NCBI GenBank assembly: GCA_031553755.1
Contig: JAVBKZ010000044.1
Span: 1 to 21,835, forward strand
Direction: 5' to 3'
DNA from: JAIRVZ01 sp031553755
GTDB lineage: Bacteria > Bacteroidota > Bacteroidia > Bacteroidales > Azobacteroidaceae
Length of the DNA stretch: 21,835 nt
Shown here: in pieces, positions 1-7,753 of the stretch
Layout of the letters: each line of letters opens with the position of its first letter
Position numbering within the stretch: position 1 is the first letter of the stretch
Notes under the pieces: generated by a model
Told to the model about the DNA's origin: nothing
The model's input: the letters and a program-made list of their open reading frames with translations, nothing else
Databases searched by the model: none
Translations under genes and position numbers: made by a program

Positions 1-243
1 TTCAATTCAAATTAAATCGCTTACAAATAACCGAATATAAACTTAAATCACAAAGAGGCGCCGTAAAGGTAAAGATAAATTTTAACATCCTGAATTTTAC
101 ACCATTAGTTGTGAAAATTTTGGCGTGTCTTGTTTGCAAAACCAAACAGGTTGCGTAAAAAAACTAAAGAAAAAACTTGAAAGTTTGATTTTGCGGAAAA
201 TGAATTAGTTCTATTTTGGATGTATTTTATTTTCAAGTCAAAA

Positions 244-251
244 TACTTTTG
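244..251 (+). promoter_or_regulatory. Bacteroidota -7 promoter element upstream of the first lipoprotein gene
   Basis: TACTTTTG is a perfect match to the TAnnTTTG element and lies 33 bases before the ATG at 285, giving a leader of roughly 27 nt. No TTTG at the usual 19-21 base spacing is present, so only the -7 half is supported. Positions 1-243 are AT-rich; I see no gene or clear structure there. Confidence 0.5.
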
Positions 252-284
252 TAACATTTTATTTAATTTTTAATGTATTGAATT

Positions 285-950
285 ATGAGACAGCTTTATT
301 TAATTTCTATGATCGTGATATTATTTATATCTTCGTGCACCCAAAATGACTTAAATGATCTCACAGTAACAAAAACAGACAAGACAAATGAACCCATTGA
401 ACATGAGTTATCAGTCTTACAAATTGTAAATGACTTTGCCGGATTTTCTTTTATAGAAAGTAATGATTCCATTTTTAAGTCATTAAGTGATTGCTCTTCT
501 TTGAGAAGTAGTTCTTCATCTGGTGGACCATATACAGTATATGGATTTACAGATAGGCAATTAGTAAAATCATATTTAATAATGTATTCAAAATCAGCAC
601 CTAAAGGGTTATACACATATGTCAGTTATGCTTGCAAAAGATACAAATATAGATGTAGATTTACAATACCTAAAAATACTACCGTAGCTTATCCAACAAT
701 ATCAGTTCCTAATAGTACTAATATTAATATGGGGTGGAGACCCGACCAGGAGGCAAGGGGATATACAGTAGAGAAAGGTATTTCGGGTTCTGATTATGAA
801 GAATATTTTTTTGTGACACTTGCAGATGAAATACAATATGACTCTATGGGAAGAGCAGTCCCTTATACGCTTATGCCATCATACAATAGTGAAAATCTAA
901 TACCTAATAATTTTTCTTTCCAATATGGATGGACTTTATTTAACTGGTAA
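285..950 (+). CDS. Putative lipoprotein of unknown function, 221 aa
   Basis: I do not recognise a family. The N-terminus is a lipoprotein signal: Met-Arg, a hydrophobic stretch over residues 4-17, then a lipobox ending ISSC with Cys18 as the probable lipidated residue. The sequence after the Cys is Asn/Asp/Thr-rich and likely a flexible linker. Residues 70-80 contain a Ser-rich run. The C-terminal half is rich in Tyr, Asn and aromatic residues, as in secreted beta-rich domains, and includes four cysteines besides Cys18 that could form disulfides. No catalytic motif is visible. A perfect -7 promoter element lies just upstream and a separate -7 element precedes the next gene, so it is probably monocistronic. 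Envelope location is inferred from the signal only; function is open. Confidence 0.75.
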   Translation: MRQLYLISMIVILFISSCTQNDLNDLTVTKTDKTNEPIEHELSVLQIVNDFAGFSFIESNDSIFKSLSDCSSLRSSSSSGGPYTVYGFTDRQLVKSYLIMYSKSAPKGLYTYVSYACKRYKYRCRFTIPKNTTVAYPTISVPNSTNINMGWRPDQEARGYTVEKGISGSDYEEYFFVTLADEIQYDSMGRAVPYTLMPSYNSENLIPNNFSFQYGWTLFNW

Positions 951-985
951 TTATTTGTAATGTGATAAAGTTAAATTATTTTTTG

Positions 986-1029
986 CCCCAAATCCTCAAA
1001 AAGAATCTTATCAATGATACTTTTTGGGG
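986..1029. repeat. Overlapping inverted repeats between two lipoprotein genes
   Basis: Two mutually exclusive stems are visible. CAAAAAGAATC (997-1007) pairs with GATACTTTTTG (1016-1026) with one mismatch, and CCCCAAA (986-992) pairs with TTTGGGG (1023-1029). No T-run follows the outer arm on the plus strand, so a classical intrinsic terminator is not supported. It may still end transcription from the gene at 285. Confidence 0.35.
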
Positions 1030-1060
1030 TGGGGGTGAAAATGATATGATTACTGTATAA

Positions 1061-1068
1061 TAATTTTG
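1061..1068 (+). promoter_or_regulatory. Bacteroidota -7 promoter element for the second lipoprotein gene
   Basis: TAATTTTG is a perfect TAnnTTTG match, 31 bases before the ATG at 1100. No matching TTTG was found at the usual upstream spacing. Confidence 0.45.
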
Positions 1069-1099
1069 ATAAACATACCAAATGGATTAAAAGCAACAC

Positions 1100-1621
1100 A
1101 TGAAAAAAATTCTTATTCTTTCTCTTCTTTCTCTTTTCCTCTTCGGTTGCGATGAAGAAGAAGACTTGAATCCAGTCGCGATATCCGTGACAGAAATAAA
1201 ACTCACTCCCATAGGACAAATACAATCGGAGGAGAGTTTTAAGTCGGAATATGCAAATGGCGAATTAATTTGTACCTTAAGGACAAAAAGGATTCGGAAA
1301 AATGACCAGATAAAATATGTTATCGCAAGGAAAAAGGACAAAGAACTTACCCTCAGTATAGAAACATATCCGCACGAACACGGTGATTTTTGTTTTTTAG
1401 ATTCATGCATGTTATATCAGGATGTAAGCTTTCATTTAATCGAATTAAAATCCGGAAAATATAGTGTGACCTTAATAGATAATGGATTGGAAAGGCATTC
1501 CTTTGACCTTAATCTGAAAGAAAATTTTTATACGCCTCTGTTCGGCGGCGTTTTCATAACGCCGTCGTATAAAGCGGTCGTTTTTAACGATATAACTATA
1601 TGTTTATTGCTAAATAAATAA
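1100..1621 (+). CDS. Putative surface lipoprotein, 3' end replaced by a dispersed repeat
   Basis: 173 aa, no family recognised. Residues 1-17 form a lipoprotein signal (Lys-Lys, then Leu/Ile/Ser/Phe-rich) with lipobox LFGC and Cys17 as probable acylation site. The Cys is followed at once by an acidic run Asp-Glu-Glu-Glu-Asp; in Bacteroidota an acidic patch directly after the lipidated Cys is the known export signal for display on the outer face of the outer membrane. The middle is a mix of charged and beta-prone segments. From about codon 144 the reading frame runs into the left copy of repeat family 2 (1531 onward), so the last ~30 residues and the stop codon are encoded by repeat DNA. The second copy of that repeat has a different reading frame, so this tail is not a conserved protein segment. 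The original C-terminus is probably lost. Confidence 0.65.
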   Translation: MKKILILSLLSLFLFGCDEEEDLNPVAISVTEIKLTPIGQIQSEESFKSEYANGELICTLRTKRIRKNDQIKYVIARKKDKELTLSIETYPHEHGDFCFLDSCMLYQDVSFHLIELKSGKYSVTLIDNGLERHSFDLNLKENFYTPLFGGVFITPSYKAVVFNDITICLLLNK

Positions 1622-1800
1622 TCAAGAATGAACATTCTATTGCCGTCATTTTAAACTGACGGCAAGGATAAGATACCCACAATGCTCAGGAATAGGTCTT
1701 TATAAGAATAGGGGATGAGTCCTTATAATGATATACTTAGTGTCTTTATAAGTTCTTTTAGTTCGATGTAACAAAGACGTTAAGGGACGGGTGGAGGTGC
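1531..1800 (+). repeat. Dispersed repeat family 2, left copy (multi-hairpin element)
   Basis: This stretch aligns by eye with 21559-21815 over most of its length, with scattered substitutions and short indels. Landmarks in order are CTGTTCGG, a hairpin CGGCGTT/AACGCCG, GTCGTTTTTAACGA(T/C), a 26-base near-palindrome at 1640-1665 (TTGCCGTCA ... TGACGGCAA), GATAAGATACCC, AGGTCTTTATAAG, further CTTATAA palindromes, and AACAAAGAC near the end. The left edge lies inside the lipoprotein gene at 1100. No open reading frame is shared by the two copies, so the element is non-coding. The right boundary is approximate. Confidence 0.75.
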
Positions 1801-1877
1801 GAACTTATATAAATTCTTATCAATATTCAAGATTGTAGAATTACTGTCATGTGCCTTAAATATTTTACCTGTTAAAC

Positions 1878-1907
1878 TTGTTTTTTAATTATTTGTATAT
1901 AAATTTG
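1878..1907 (+). promoter_or_regulatory. Promoter of the M23-like gene
   Basis: TTG (1878-1880), a 19-base spacer, then TAAATTTG (1900-1907) fit the primary-sigma promoter of Bacteroidota closely. Transcription would start near 1914, leaving a leader of about 89 nt before the ATG at 2003. Confidence 0.65.
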
Positions 1908-1934
1908 CAAAAAATAAGTGCCTGAAAATTCAAA

Positions 1935-1972
1935 CGTTCTACATTTGTCAGGAACCAAAAAAATGTAGAATG
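1935..1972 (+). promoter_or_regulatory. Perfect 10-bp inverted repeat in the leader of the M23-like gene
   Basis: TTCTACATTT (1937-1946) is the exact reverse complement of AAATGTAGAA (1961-1970), with a 14-base loop; a G-U and a C-G pair extend it to 12 bp in RNA. It falls wholly within the predicted 5' leader. It could be an RNA hairpin controlling expression or a dyad bound by a regulator. A further TGTAGAA lies just upstream of the promoter near 1835. Confidence 0.5.
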
Positions 1973-2002
1973 TAAAGCCTTTAAATAACATATAAAGACA
2001 TT

Positions 2003-2887
2003 ATGAAAACATTCTCATTTTTTATTCTTTTACTACTCTTGATTCCAATCTCATTGTTTAGCCAATCAAAAAACCAAGCTGTTGAAATCACTACGGATTT
2101 TAATCAGGATGGAGATATCACTTTTATTTCAGAGAATAAAAATCATTGCGATTATTATATCTGGTTGGATTTTTCTCTGTTAAGAGGATACAATATGAAT
2201 CAGCCCCTTCCTTACACGGCTACTGTAAAAGATGGTACTCGTAGATTATTCACAATAAAAAGGATGAGTGATTCCGTTTCTCCTACATATAGCTGGACTT
2301 ATCGGGTATATAAAGGAAATGCCAATGCTAAATTAAATCTTGATTTCGTATTTAGCTTACCGGTAAAATCAGGAGACAGTATACAAGCCATGACATCGAT
2401 TACGCGTGATTTTGGAATAGAGTTTGATTTTTCGCATGCTGGCGATACTGTTTACGCATGCCGTGAAGGACGAGTGTGTGACGTTGAATTGATAGATCAG
2501 ACATCGAAAAGAAACACAATAAAAAGGGATATTTTAATATATCATAAGGATGGCAGTTTCTCAGAATATTCTCTTTTCTATGATGAACTATTAGTTTATC
2601 CGGGAGATTATGTGGAATTAGGTCAGCCAATAGCTGTTGTAAATAAGGAAAATAAGCATAAAAGACTTAATTTTTCCGTTTATTTTCTGGATAAAAATAA
2701 AGTAAAAAATGACGAAATCGGAAATAAATATACACATCTTGTTCCCGTTTTTCACACAGCCAATGCCGGTGACCTGAAATTAGAAGAAAAAATGGTTTAT
2801 ATATCCGAAATAACAGAAAACCAGGTTATTCAGGAAATGAGTAATAAAGAAAAAAAGAAATATAAAAAAGATAAACAAAAACGGTAA
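2003..2887 (+). CDS. Secreted M23-like (LytM fold) protein lacking zinc ligands
   Basis: 294 aa with a clear N-terminal signal peptide (residues 1-20, Leu/Ile/Phe-rich, ending FSQS), so it is exported. Residues 40-120 look like a beta-rich domain of unknown type. Residues ~133-235 resemble the M23/LytM beta-hairpin core: GIEFDF, then VYACREGRV (compare VYA..GxV), IYHKDGSFSEYSLF, VYPGDYVELGQPIAVVN, and NFSVYF. The zinc-binding positions are changed: the His before GI(D) is Phe, the YAHL His is lost (YSLF), and the final HLHF has become RLNF. It is therefore probably not an active peptidase; M23 proteins without ligands often act as binding or regulatory partners of cell-wall hydrolases, but that role here is inference. 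The C-terminus ends in a strongly basic Lys/Glu tail. Its own promoter and structured leader lie upstream; the nearest repeat copy ends just before them. Confidence 0.7.
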   Translation: MKTFSFFILLLLLIPISLFSQSKNQAVEITTDFNQDGDITFISENKNHCDYYIWLDFSLLRGYNMNQPLPYTATVKDGTRRLFTIKRMSDSVSPTYSWTYRVYKGNANAKLNLDFVFSLPVKSGDSIQAMTSITRDFGIEFDFSHAGDTVYACREGRVCDVELIDQTSKRNTIKRDILIYHKDGSFSEYSLFYDELLVYPGDYVELGQPIAVVNKENKHKRLNFSVYFLDKNKVKNDEIGNKYTHLVPVFHTANAGDLKLEEKMVYISEITENQVIQEMSNKEKKKYKKDKQKR

Positions 2888-3144
2888 AATAATTAAAATC
2901 ATATTTTTTCTTTTAATAAATATTCAGCCTATTTAGATTATCAAAAAAAAAGAAACAGGGATTATCCGCTACCGGTCTATGGTTTTTTATTCGCGTACAA
3001 ATAAAGAAGCGGCCGTATGCCGGGACAAATTCATTTTGTAAAAAAGTGAAAGAGTTAATAAAAAGTAATTAAAAAACTTTTAATGAACCCAGTTGTTTAT
3101 TTGGAATATCAATAGGCAATCTAAACTAAATAAAAAATAAAATC

Positions 3145-3747
3145 ATGGCTAATAATTTGAAAGAAGCGATAATGAATCGCCGTACATATTATTCAATCAG
3201 TGATAAATCTCCTGTCTCAAATGAAACAATAGTCGATACTGTTCGGCTCGTTGTAAAACATGTTCCTTCCGCTTTTAATTCACAATCGGCAAGATTGGTC
3301 GTATTGTTCGGAGAAAATCATAAAAAATTTTGGAACATTGTGAAAGAAACTTTACGTAAGTATACGCCGGAAAATAAATTTGCCGCCACGGAAGCTAAAA
3401 TAGATGGCGCTTTTGCTGCCGGATATGGTACAATATTGTTTTTTGAAGATCAAAGTGTAGTGAAAAATCTTCAAAATTCATTCGCGTTATACAGCGAAAA
3501 ATTTCCGGTTTGGTCGCAGCACACATCAGCGATGCATCAATACCTGACATGGGTATTGTTAGAAGATGCCGGATTAGGAGCATCTTTACAACACTACAAC
3601 CCGATTATCGATGAAGAAGTGTTGAAAACATGGAATCTTGATTCGAATTGGAGTTTAGTCGCGCAAATGCCTTTTGGATTGCCGACCGAAAAACCCGGGG
3701 AAAAAGAATATAGCGACTTAGATAAAAGGATAAAAGTCTTTTATTGA
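3145..3747 (+). CDS. Nitroreductase family protein (HBN1-like)
   Basis: 200 aa, the usual length for the HBN1-like (fatty-acid-repression-type) branch of the FMN-dependent nitroreductases. Family marks are the N-terminal AIMNRRTYYSI, where the RR(T/S) motif contacts the FMN phosphate; VPSAFNSQSARLVVL with the Ser/Asn-Gln segment; AGYGTILFFED; and WVLLEDAGLGASLQHYNP followed by a C-terminal MPFG motif. Members bind FMN, work as dimers and reduce nitro compounds or quinones using NAD(P)H in the cytoplasm; the physiological substrate of this branch is unclear. No signal peptide is present. It stands alone: 257 bases of AT-rich DNA without a recognisable gene lie upstream, and a repeat element lies just downstream. 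I found no clean TAnnTTTG promoter (the closest is TTTATTTG near 3100). Confidence 0.85.
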   Translation: MANNLKEAIMNRRTYYSISDKSPVSNETIVDTVRLVVKHVPSAFNSQSARLVVLFGENHKKFWNIVKETLRKYTPENKFAATEAKIDGAFAAGYGTILFFEDQSVVKNLQNSFALYSEKFPVWSQHTSAMHQYLTWVLLEDAGLGASLQHYNPIIDEEVLKTWNLDSNWSLVAQMPFGLPTEKPGEKEYSDLDKRIKVFY

Positions 3748-3784
3748 AGAAATTATTTGAATTTTTACCCCTTTTTTTTATCTT

Positions 3785-3940
3785 GAATTCGTCTCGATTT
3801 TTTATTAAACACGGAGTGGAAGTAGTTTATTTCACGGAATATCTTTCACTTTATATTAGAATCGAATCTGTTAATAATTACTCCGTGCGACTCAGTGTTT
3901 AGAATCTATCATTTTATATCTTTTGTTAAAAGTCAAGATG
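3785..3940 (-). repeat. Dispersed repeat family 1, copy A (fold-back, MITE-like)
   Basis: The reverse complement of this stretch aligns with 20572-20731 and 21344-21496. The shared edge is GAATTCGTCTCGA. Inside lie octamers of the type CAC(A/G)GAGT on one arm and ACTCCGTG on the other, so the strand can fold back on itself. The ends are imperfect inverted repeats (ATCTTGACTTTTA against GTCTCGATTTTTTA). No coding capacity. It separates the nitroreductase gene from trmD. Confidence 0.75.
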
Positions 3941-3975
3941 AGTTCTTGGCTAAAGACAAAGTATTAAAAAAGGGG

Positions 3976-4010
3976 TTTGTTGTTTCTTTGAAAATATTCG
4001 CATAAATTTG
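3976..4010 (+). promoter_or_regulatory. trmD promoter
   Basis: TAAATTTG (4003-4010) is a perfect -7 element. Upstream, TTTGTTG (3976-3982) supplies a -33-like TTG with a 20-base spacer. The predicted start near 4017 leaves a leader of only about 11 nt before the ATG at 4028. Confidence 0.6.
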
Positions 4011-4027
4011 CGCGATTAAAATCAATT

Positions 4028-4702
4028 ATGCGAATAGATATAATTACCGTTTTGCCTGAAATGTTGGAATCTCCTTTGAATCATTCTATCGTAAAAAGGG
4101 CGCAGGAAAAAGGATTAGTGGAGATAAAAATACATAACCTCCGTGATTATTCGTTAGATAAGCACAGGCGAGTTGATGATTATCCTTTTGGAGGGACGGC
4201 AGGAATGGTGTTACAATGTGAACCTATCGATAGGATTATTTCCTTGTTAAAAGAACAACGGAAATATGATGAAGTTATCTACACTTCGCCCGATGGCGAA
4301 AAATTTTGCCAACCCATGGCAAATGTTCTTTCTCTTTCCCAGAACCTGATTATTCTTTGCGGACATTATAAAGGAATTGATTATCGCATCAGGGAATTTT
4401 TGATTACTAAAGAAATTTCTATCGGCGATTATGTGCTAACCGGTGGAGAATTGGCCGCTGTTGTAATGACAGATGCCATCGTAAGGCTTATTCCCGGAGC
4501 GATCGGAGATGAACAATCCGCTCTGTCCGATTCTTTTCAAGATAATTTATTGGCGCCTCCTGTATATACGCGTCCTTCTGAATACAAAGGAATGAAAGTA
4601 CCCGGTATTTTACTTTCAGGGCATCAGGCTAAAATTCAAGCTTGGGAGTTGGAGCAATCGATGGAACGAACGAAACGTTTGCGTCCGGATTTGTTACAAT
4701 AG
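4028..4702 (+). CDS. trmD: tRNA (guanine-N1)-methyltransferase TrmD
   Basis: 224 aa, full length for the short Bacteroidota form. TrmD transfers a methyl group from S-adenosylmethionine to N1 of G37 in tRNAs with G at position 36, preventing +1 frameshifts; it acts in the cytoplasm as a SPOUT-fold dimer. Family motifs seen in order: IDIITVLPEM (3-12), HRRVDDYPFGG (46-56), IYTSPDG (84-90), the knot segment LCGHYKGID (110-118) and SIGDYVLTGGELA (131-143). The residues equivalent to E. coli Arg154 and catalytic Asp169 are Arg153 and Asp168 in SDSFQDN, followed by YTRP and the C-terminal RNA-binding helices. The start is set by the nearby promoter. The stop overlaps the 3' end of convergent waaA by 9 bases. 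Confidence 0.95.
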   Translation: MRIDIITVLPEMLESPLNHSIVKRAQEKGLVEIKIHNLRDYSLDKHRRVDDYPFGGTAGMVLQCEPIDRIISLLKEQRKYDEVIYTSPDGEKFCQPMANVLSLSQNLIILCGHYKGIDYRIREFLITKEISIGDYVLTGGELAAVVMTDAIVRLIPGAIGDEQSALSDSFQDNLLAPPVYTRPSEYKGMKVPGILLSGHQAKIQAWELEQSMERTKRLRPDLLQ

Positions 4703-5926
4703 ATTTTCGGAAAATATTTGGTTGAATATATTTTTAGTAACACCTTTGTTATTGACAATATACTTCTCCGCCTTTTCTCCCGTCTTTTTCAGGAAATCAT
4801 TGTCTGAAATAAAACGATCAATAATTTCATTGAATCCGGATTCGTTATGAAATGAAAATCCACCTTCAATAGCAATTAAATCTTTAGCTTCTTTGAAACG
4901 CTGGTAATTTGGGCCGAATACAACCGGAATTCCATAAACGGCAGCTTCGAGGGTATTATGTATTCCTGAACCGAAACCACCTCCGATATAGGCCGCGTTC
5001 CCGTATTTATATATAGACGAGAGCATTCCGAAACAATCGATTATCAAACAATCTTTGTTCTCGATATTTTCTTCAGCCGCTTCCGAATATTTTATGTACT
5101 GACGTTTTAATTTAGAACAAATGTTGTTGATATGTTCTTCGTGAATTTCATGGGGAGCTATAATCAGTTTTATTTCATTATGTTGATTGAAATAGTTGAT
5201 TAAAATATCTTCATCGTCAGGCCATGAACTTCCAGCGATTAAAGTAAATACATTAGGATTTTTGAATAAGTCAATAAGGGGAAAAGATTTTTGTTGCGTA
5301 AAAACATCATACACGCGGTCGAATCGTGTATCTCCCGAAATTACAACATTTTTAATATTGTACGCGCTCAGTAAGTCGAATGAAGATTTATCTTGTACGA
5401 ATATTTTATCGTAACTATATAATACTTTTCGATATCCCGCCCCATACCACCTGAAAAAAATCTGATCAGGCCTGAAAATCGCTGATATGATGTATGTTGA
5501 AATCCCTTTTTTCTTACAAGAAGTCAGGTAATTCATCCAAAATTCATATTTAATAAAAATAGCGATTTGAGGATTAATAATGTCAAGGAAACGATTCACG
5601 TTGCCCGGTAAATCAAAAGGTAAGTAGCAGACAATATCCGCGTGTTGGTAATTTTTTCTGACTTCGTAACCCGAAGGAGAAAAAAATGTCAACAGGATTT
5701 TTTTTTCAGGATGTTGTTGTTTGATTAACTCGATAAGAGGGCGGCCTTGCTCAAACTCACCCAAAGAAGAAGCGTGAACCCATATATATGACGTGTTAAC
5801 ATCATATTTTTCTTTTAGAATTTTGAATGTTTCACGTTGTCCGCGAACCATTAACCCCGCTTTTTTATGGAAAGGAGATATTAATCTCGCGATAAAAGCA
5901 TATAATGCGATGGCGAATGTATACAT
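4694..5926 (-). CDS. waaA: 3-deoxy-D-manno-octulosonic acid (Kdo) transferase
   Basis: 410 aa, normal length for the GT30 family. WaaA (KdtA) transfers Kdo from CMP-Kdo to lipid IVA at the inner face of the cytoplasmic membrane, the first step of LPS core assembly. The N-terminal ~20 residues are hydrophobic and probably anchor it. The family signature HASSLGEFEQGRP sits at 51-63, with Glu57 matching the catalytic glutamate. LTFFSPSGYEV and CYLPFDLP follow, then IKYEFWMNYL. The C-terminal half has the nucleotide-sugar part (IAGSSWPDDEDIL, IIAPHEIHEEHI) and GGGFGSGIHNTLEAAVYGIPVVFGP, where Glu of the TLEAA helix is typical of GT-B folds. It lies 41 bases downstream of gltX on the same strand and is likely cotranscribed. 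Its stop overlaps trmD tail to tail, and no terminator stands between them. Confidence 0.95.
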   Translation of the reverse strand: MYTFAIALYAFIARLISPFHKKAGLMVRGQRETFKILKEKYDVNTSYIWVHASSLGEFEQGRPLIELIKQQHPEKKILLTFFSPSGYEVRKNYQHADIVCYLPFDLPGNVNRFLDIINPQIAIFIKYEFWMNYLTSCKKKGISTYIISAIFRPDQIFFRWYGAGYRKVLYSYDKIFVQDKSSFDLLSAYNIKNVVISGDTRFDRVYDVFTQQKSFPLIDLFKNPNVFTLIAGSSWPDDEDILINYFNQHNEIKLIIAPHEIHEEHINNICSKLKRQYIKYSEAAEENIENKDCLIIDCFGMLSSIYKYGNAAYIGGGFGSGIHNTLEAAVYGIPVVFGPNYQRFKEAKDLIAIEGGFSFHNESGFNEIIDRFISDNDFLKKTGEKAEKYIVNNKGVTKNIFNQIFSENLL

Positions 5927-5967
5927 TGAAAATTAAAGATAATACAGATTGATATTGCGCTTCATTC

Positions 5968-7482
5968 TTAAATAGTATCTATTGCTTTTCTGATACGGGA
6001 TATAGTTTCTTCTTTTCCCAATATTTCAGTAATATCAAAAATATGAGGCCCTTTCGATTCTCCGACTAAAGCCAGTCTGAAAGCATTCATAATATTTCCC
6101 AAATGATATTCCTTGTCTGTAATCCAATTTTTTACGATTTCTTCCGTATTATGAGAGGAAAAATCATCGATTGTTTCTAATATGGAAATAAGTTCTGTTA
6201 GTTGCGCCGGAGTTTCGGGTTTCCAACGTTTGGCAACCGTTTTTTCGTCATAAACTTCAGGAGCAACGAAGAAAAAAGAAGATTGATTCCATAAATCTTT
6301 TACAAAATCAACACGTTCTTTGACCAATCCTATAATTTTGGAAGTTTTTTCAAAATCGGAAGTAATCCCATTTTCTTTTAAAACCGGAATGAAAAGTTCG
6401 GCGATTTCTCCATTCGTTTTTTGTTGGATATATTGATGATTGAACCAAATCCCTTTTTTGTAATCAAATTTTGCTCCGCTTTTGCTACATCTTTCCAATG
6501 AAAAAAGAGTAATCAATTCTTCCATTGAAAAAATTTCCTGATCGTTGCCCGGGTTCCATCCCAATAGCGCTAAAAAGTTAACTACAGCTTCCGGTAAGTA
6601 TCCGTTTTCACGATATCCCGAAGAAATATCTCCACTGCTTGGATCTGTCCATTGAAGTGGAAATACAGGGAATCCTAACCTGTCTCCATCCCGTTTGCTT
6701 AATTTTCCATTTCCTTCGGGTTTTAATAACAAAGGTAAATGAGCAAATTGAGGCATTGTTTCTGTCCATCCGAAATATTGGTAAAGTAATACATGGAGCG
6801 GGGCGGAAGGTAACCATTCTTCTCCTCTGATTACATGCGTAATTTCCATCAAATGATCGTCTACGATATTCGCCAAGTGGTAAGTAGGCAATTGGTCGGC
6901 CGATTTATACAATACTTTATCATCTAAAATCGAAGAATTAATACGTACTTCTCCTCTTATCAGGTCGTTAACGATGATGTCTTGTCCGGGTTCGATTTTA
7001 ATTCTTACCACATATTGTTTGCCCGAATCAATTAAAGATAAAGTCTCTTCTTCGCTTAATACCAACGAATTTGTCATTTGCATGCGGGTAGACGCGTCAT
7101 ATTGGAAATTAGGAATTTCATTCCTTTTGGCGTCCAACTGTTCGGGAGTATCAAAAGCGATATAAGCTAATTTCGCACTCAATAATTGATCTATATACTT
7201 TTTATAGATATTTTTTCTTTCTGATTGACGGTACGGAGCGTGTGTGCCACCTAAATGTACCCCTTCATCGAATTTGATGCCCAACCAGTCGAATGCTTTG
7301 ACGATATATTCTTCAGCTCCGGGCACAAAACGTTGAGAATCTGTATCTTCAATCCGGAGAATGAAATCACCTCCGTGTTTTTGAGCGAAAAGATAATTAT
7401 ATAACGCGGTTCTTACACCTCCAATATGCAACGGACCCGTAGGGCTTGGAGCAAAACGGACTCTAACTTTTTTTGACGACAT
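5968..7482 (-). CDS. gltX: Glutamate--tRNA ligase
   Basis: 504 aa, typical for bacterial GluRS. It charges tRNA-Glu with glutamate at the expense of ATP in the cytoplasm. The class I HIGH-type motif appears as PSPTGPLHIGG (12-22), followed by RTALYNYLFA and the ILRIEDTD segment. IRGEEWLPSAPLHVLLY marks the catalytic core, and the KMSKS-type motif is KLSKRDGD (260-267). The C-terminal helical anticodon-binding domain runs from about 330 to the end and includes FLALLGWNPG. There is one intact copy in this window. A -7 promoter element lies about 30 bases upstream of the ATG. waaA follows closely, so the two probably form an operon. Confidence 0.97.
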   Translation of the reverse strand: MSSKKVRVRFAPSPTGPLHIGGVRTALYNYLFAQKHGGDFILRIEDTDSQRFVPGAEEYIVKAFDWLGIKFDEGVHLGGTHAPYRQSERKNIYKKYIDQLLSAKLAYIAFDTPEQLDAKRNEIPNFQYDASTRMQMTNSLVLSEEETLSLIDSGKQYVVRIKIEPGQDIIVNDLIRGEVRINSSILDDKVLYKSADQLPTYHLANIVDDHLMEITHVIRGEEWLPSAPLHVLLYQYFGWTETMPQFAHLPLLLKPEGNGKLSKRDGDRLGFPVFPLQWTDPSSGDISSGYRENGYLPEAVVNFLALLGWNPGNDQEIFSMEELITLFSLERCSKSGAKFDYKKGIWFNHQYIQQKTNGEIAELFIPVLKENGITSDFEKTSKIIGLVKERVDFVKDLWNQSSFFFVAPEVYDEKTVAKRWKPETPAQLTELISILETIDDFSSHNTEEIVKNWITDKEYHLGNIMNAFRLALVGESKGPHIFDITEILGKEETISRIRKAIDTI

Positions 7483-7512
7483 TTGACTATTTTCTTCTTG
7501 TGTTATAGTTTA

Positions 7513-7520
7513 CAAAAGTA
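7513..7520 (-). promoter_or_regulatory. gltX -7 promoter element
   Basis: Read on the minus strand this is TACTTTTG, a perfect TAnnTTTG match, giving a start near 7506 and a leader of about 24 nt. No TTTG is present at the standard distance upstream. The rest of the gltX-htrA gap (7521-7753) is almost entirely A and T, and I could not identify a convincing promoter for the protease gene there. Confidence 0.5.
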
Positions 7521-7753
7521 GATAAATAATTTTTTAATACTATACTTCATTAAAAAGGATATTAAACCAATATAAATTTTTATAGTCTATTTTTAATCTT
7601 TTTTTATTTACATATCAAATAAATTGTTAAAATAATTAAAATAAAATGTTTTTGTGTTAAAATATTTAAAAACAAAGCAATTAAAAATTTACTAAAACGT
7701 TTCACTATATATTTAATTAATAACATAAAAATATTTAACTTAAACGAAAAGAA

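Noticed and set aside
971..1410. Two minus-strand frames over the second lipoprotein gene
   Set aside because: No family features; they overlap a gene with a signal peptide and promoter.
5934..5941. TATCTTTA as a separate waaA promoter
   Set aside because: The RNA start would fall at the start codon and no -33 element is present; cotranscription with gltX is simpler.
7588..7595. TATTTTTA as htrA promoter
   Set aside because: Weak match in a region that is almost all A and T, with no -33 element and over 150 bases from the gene.
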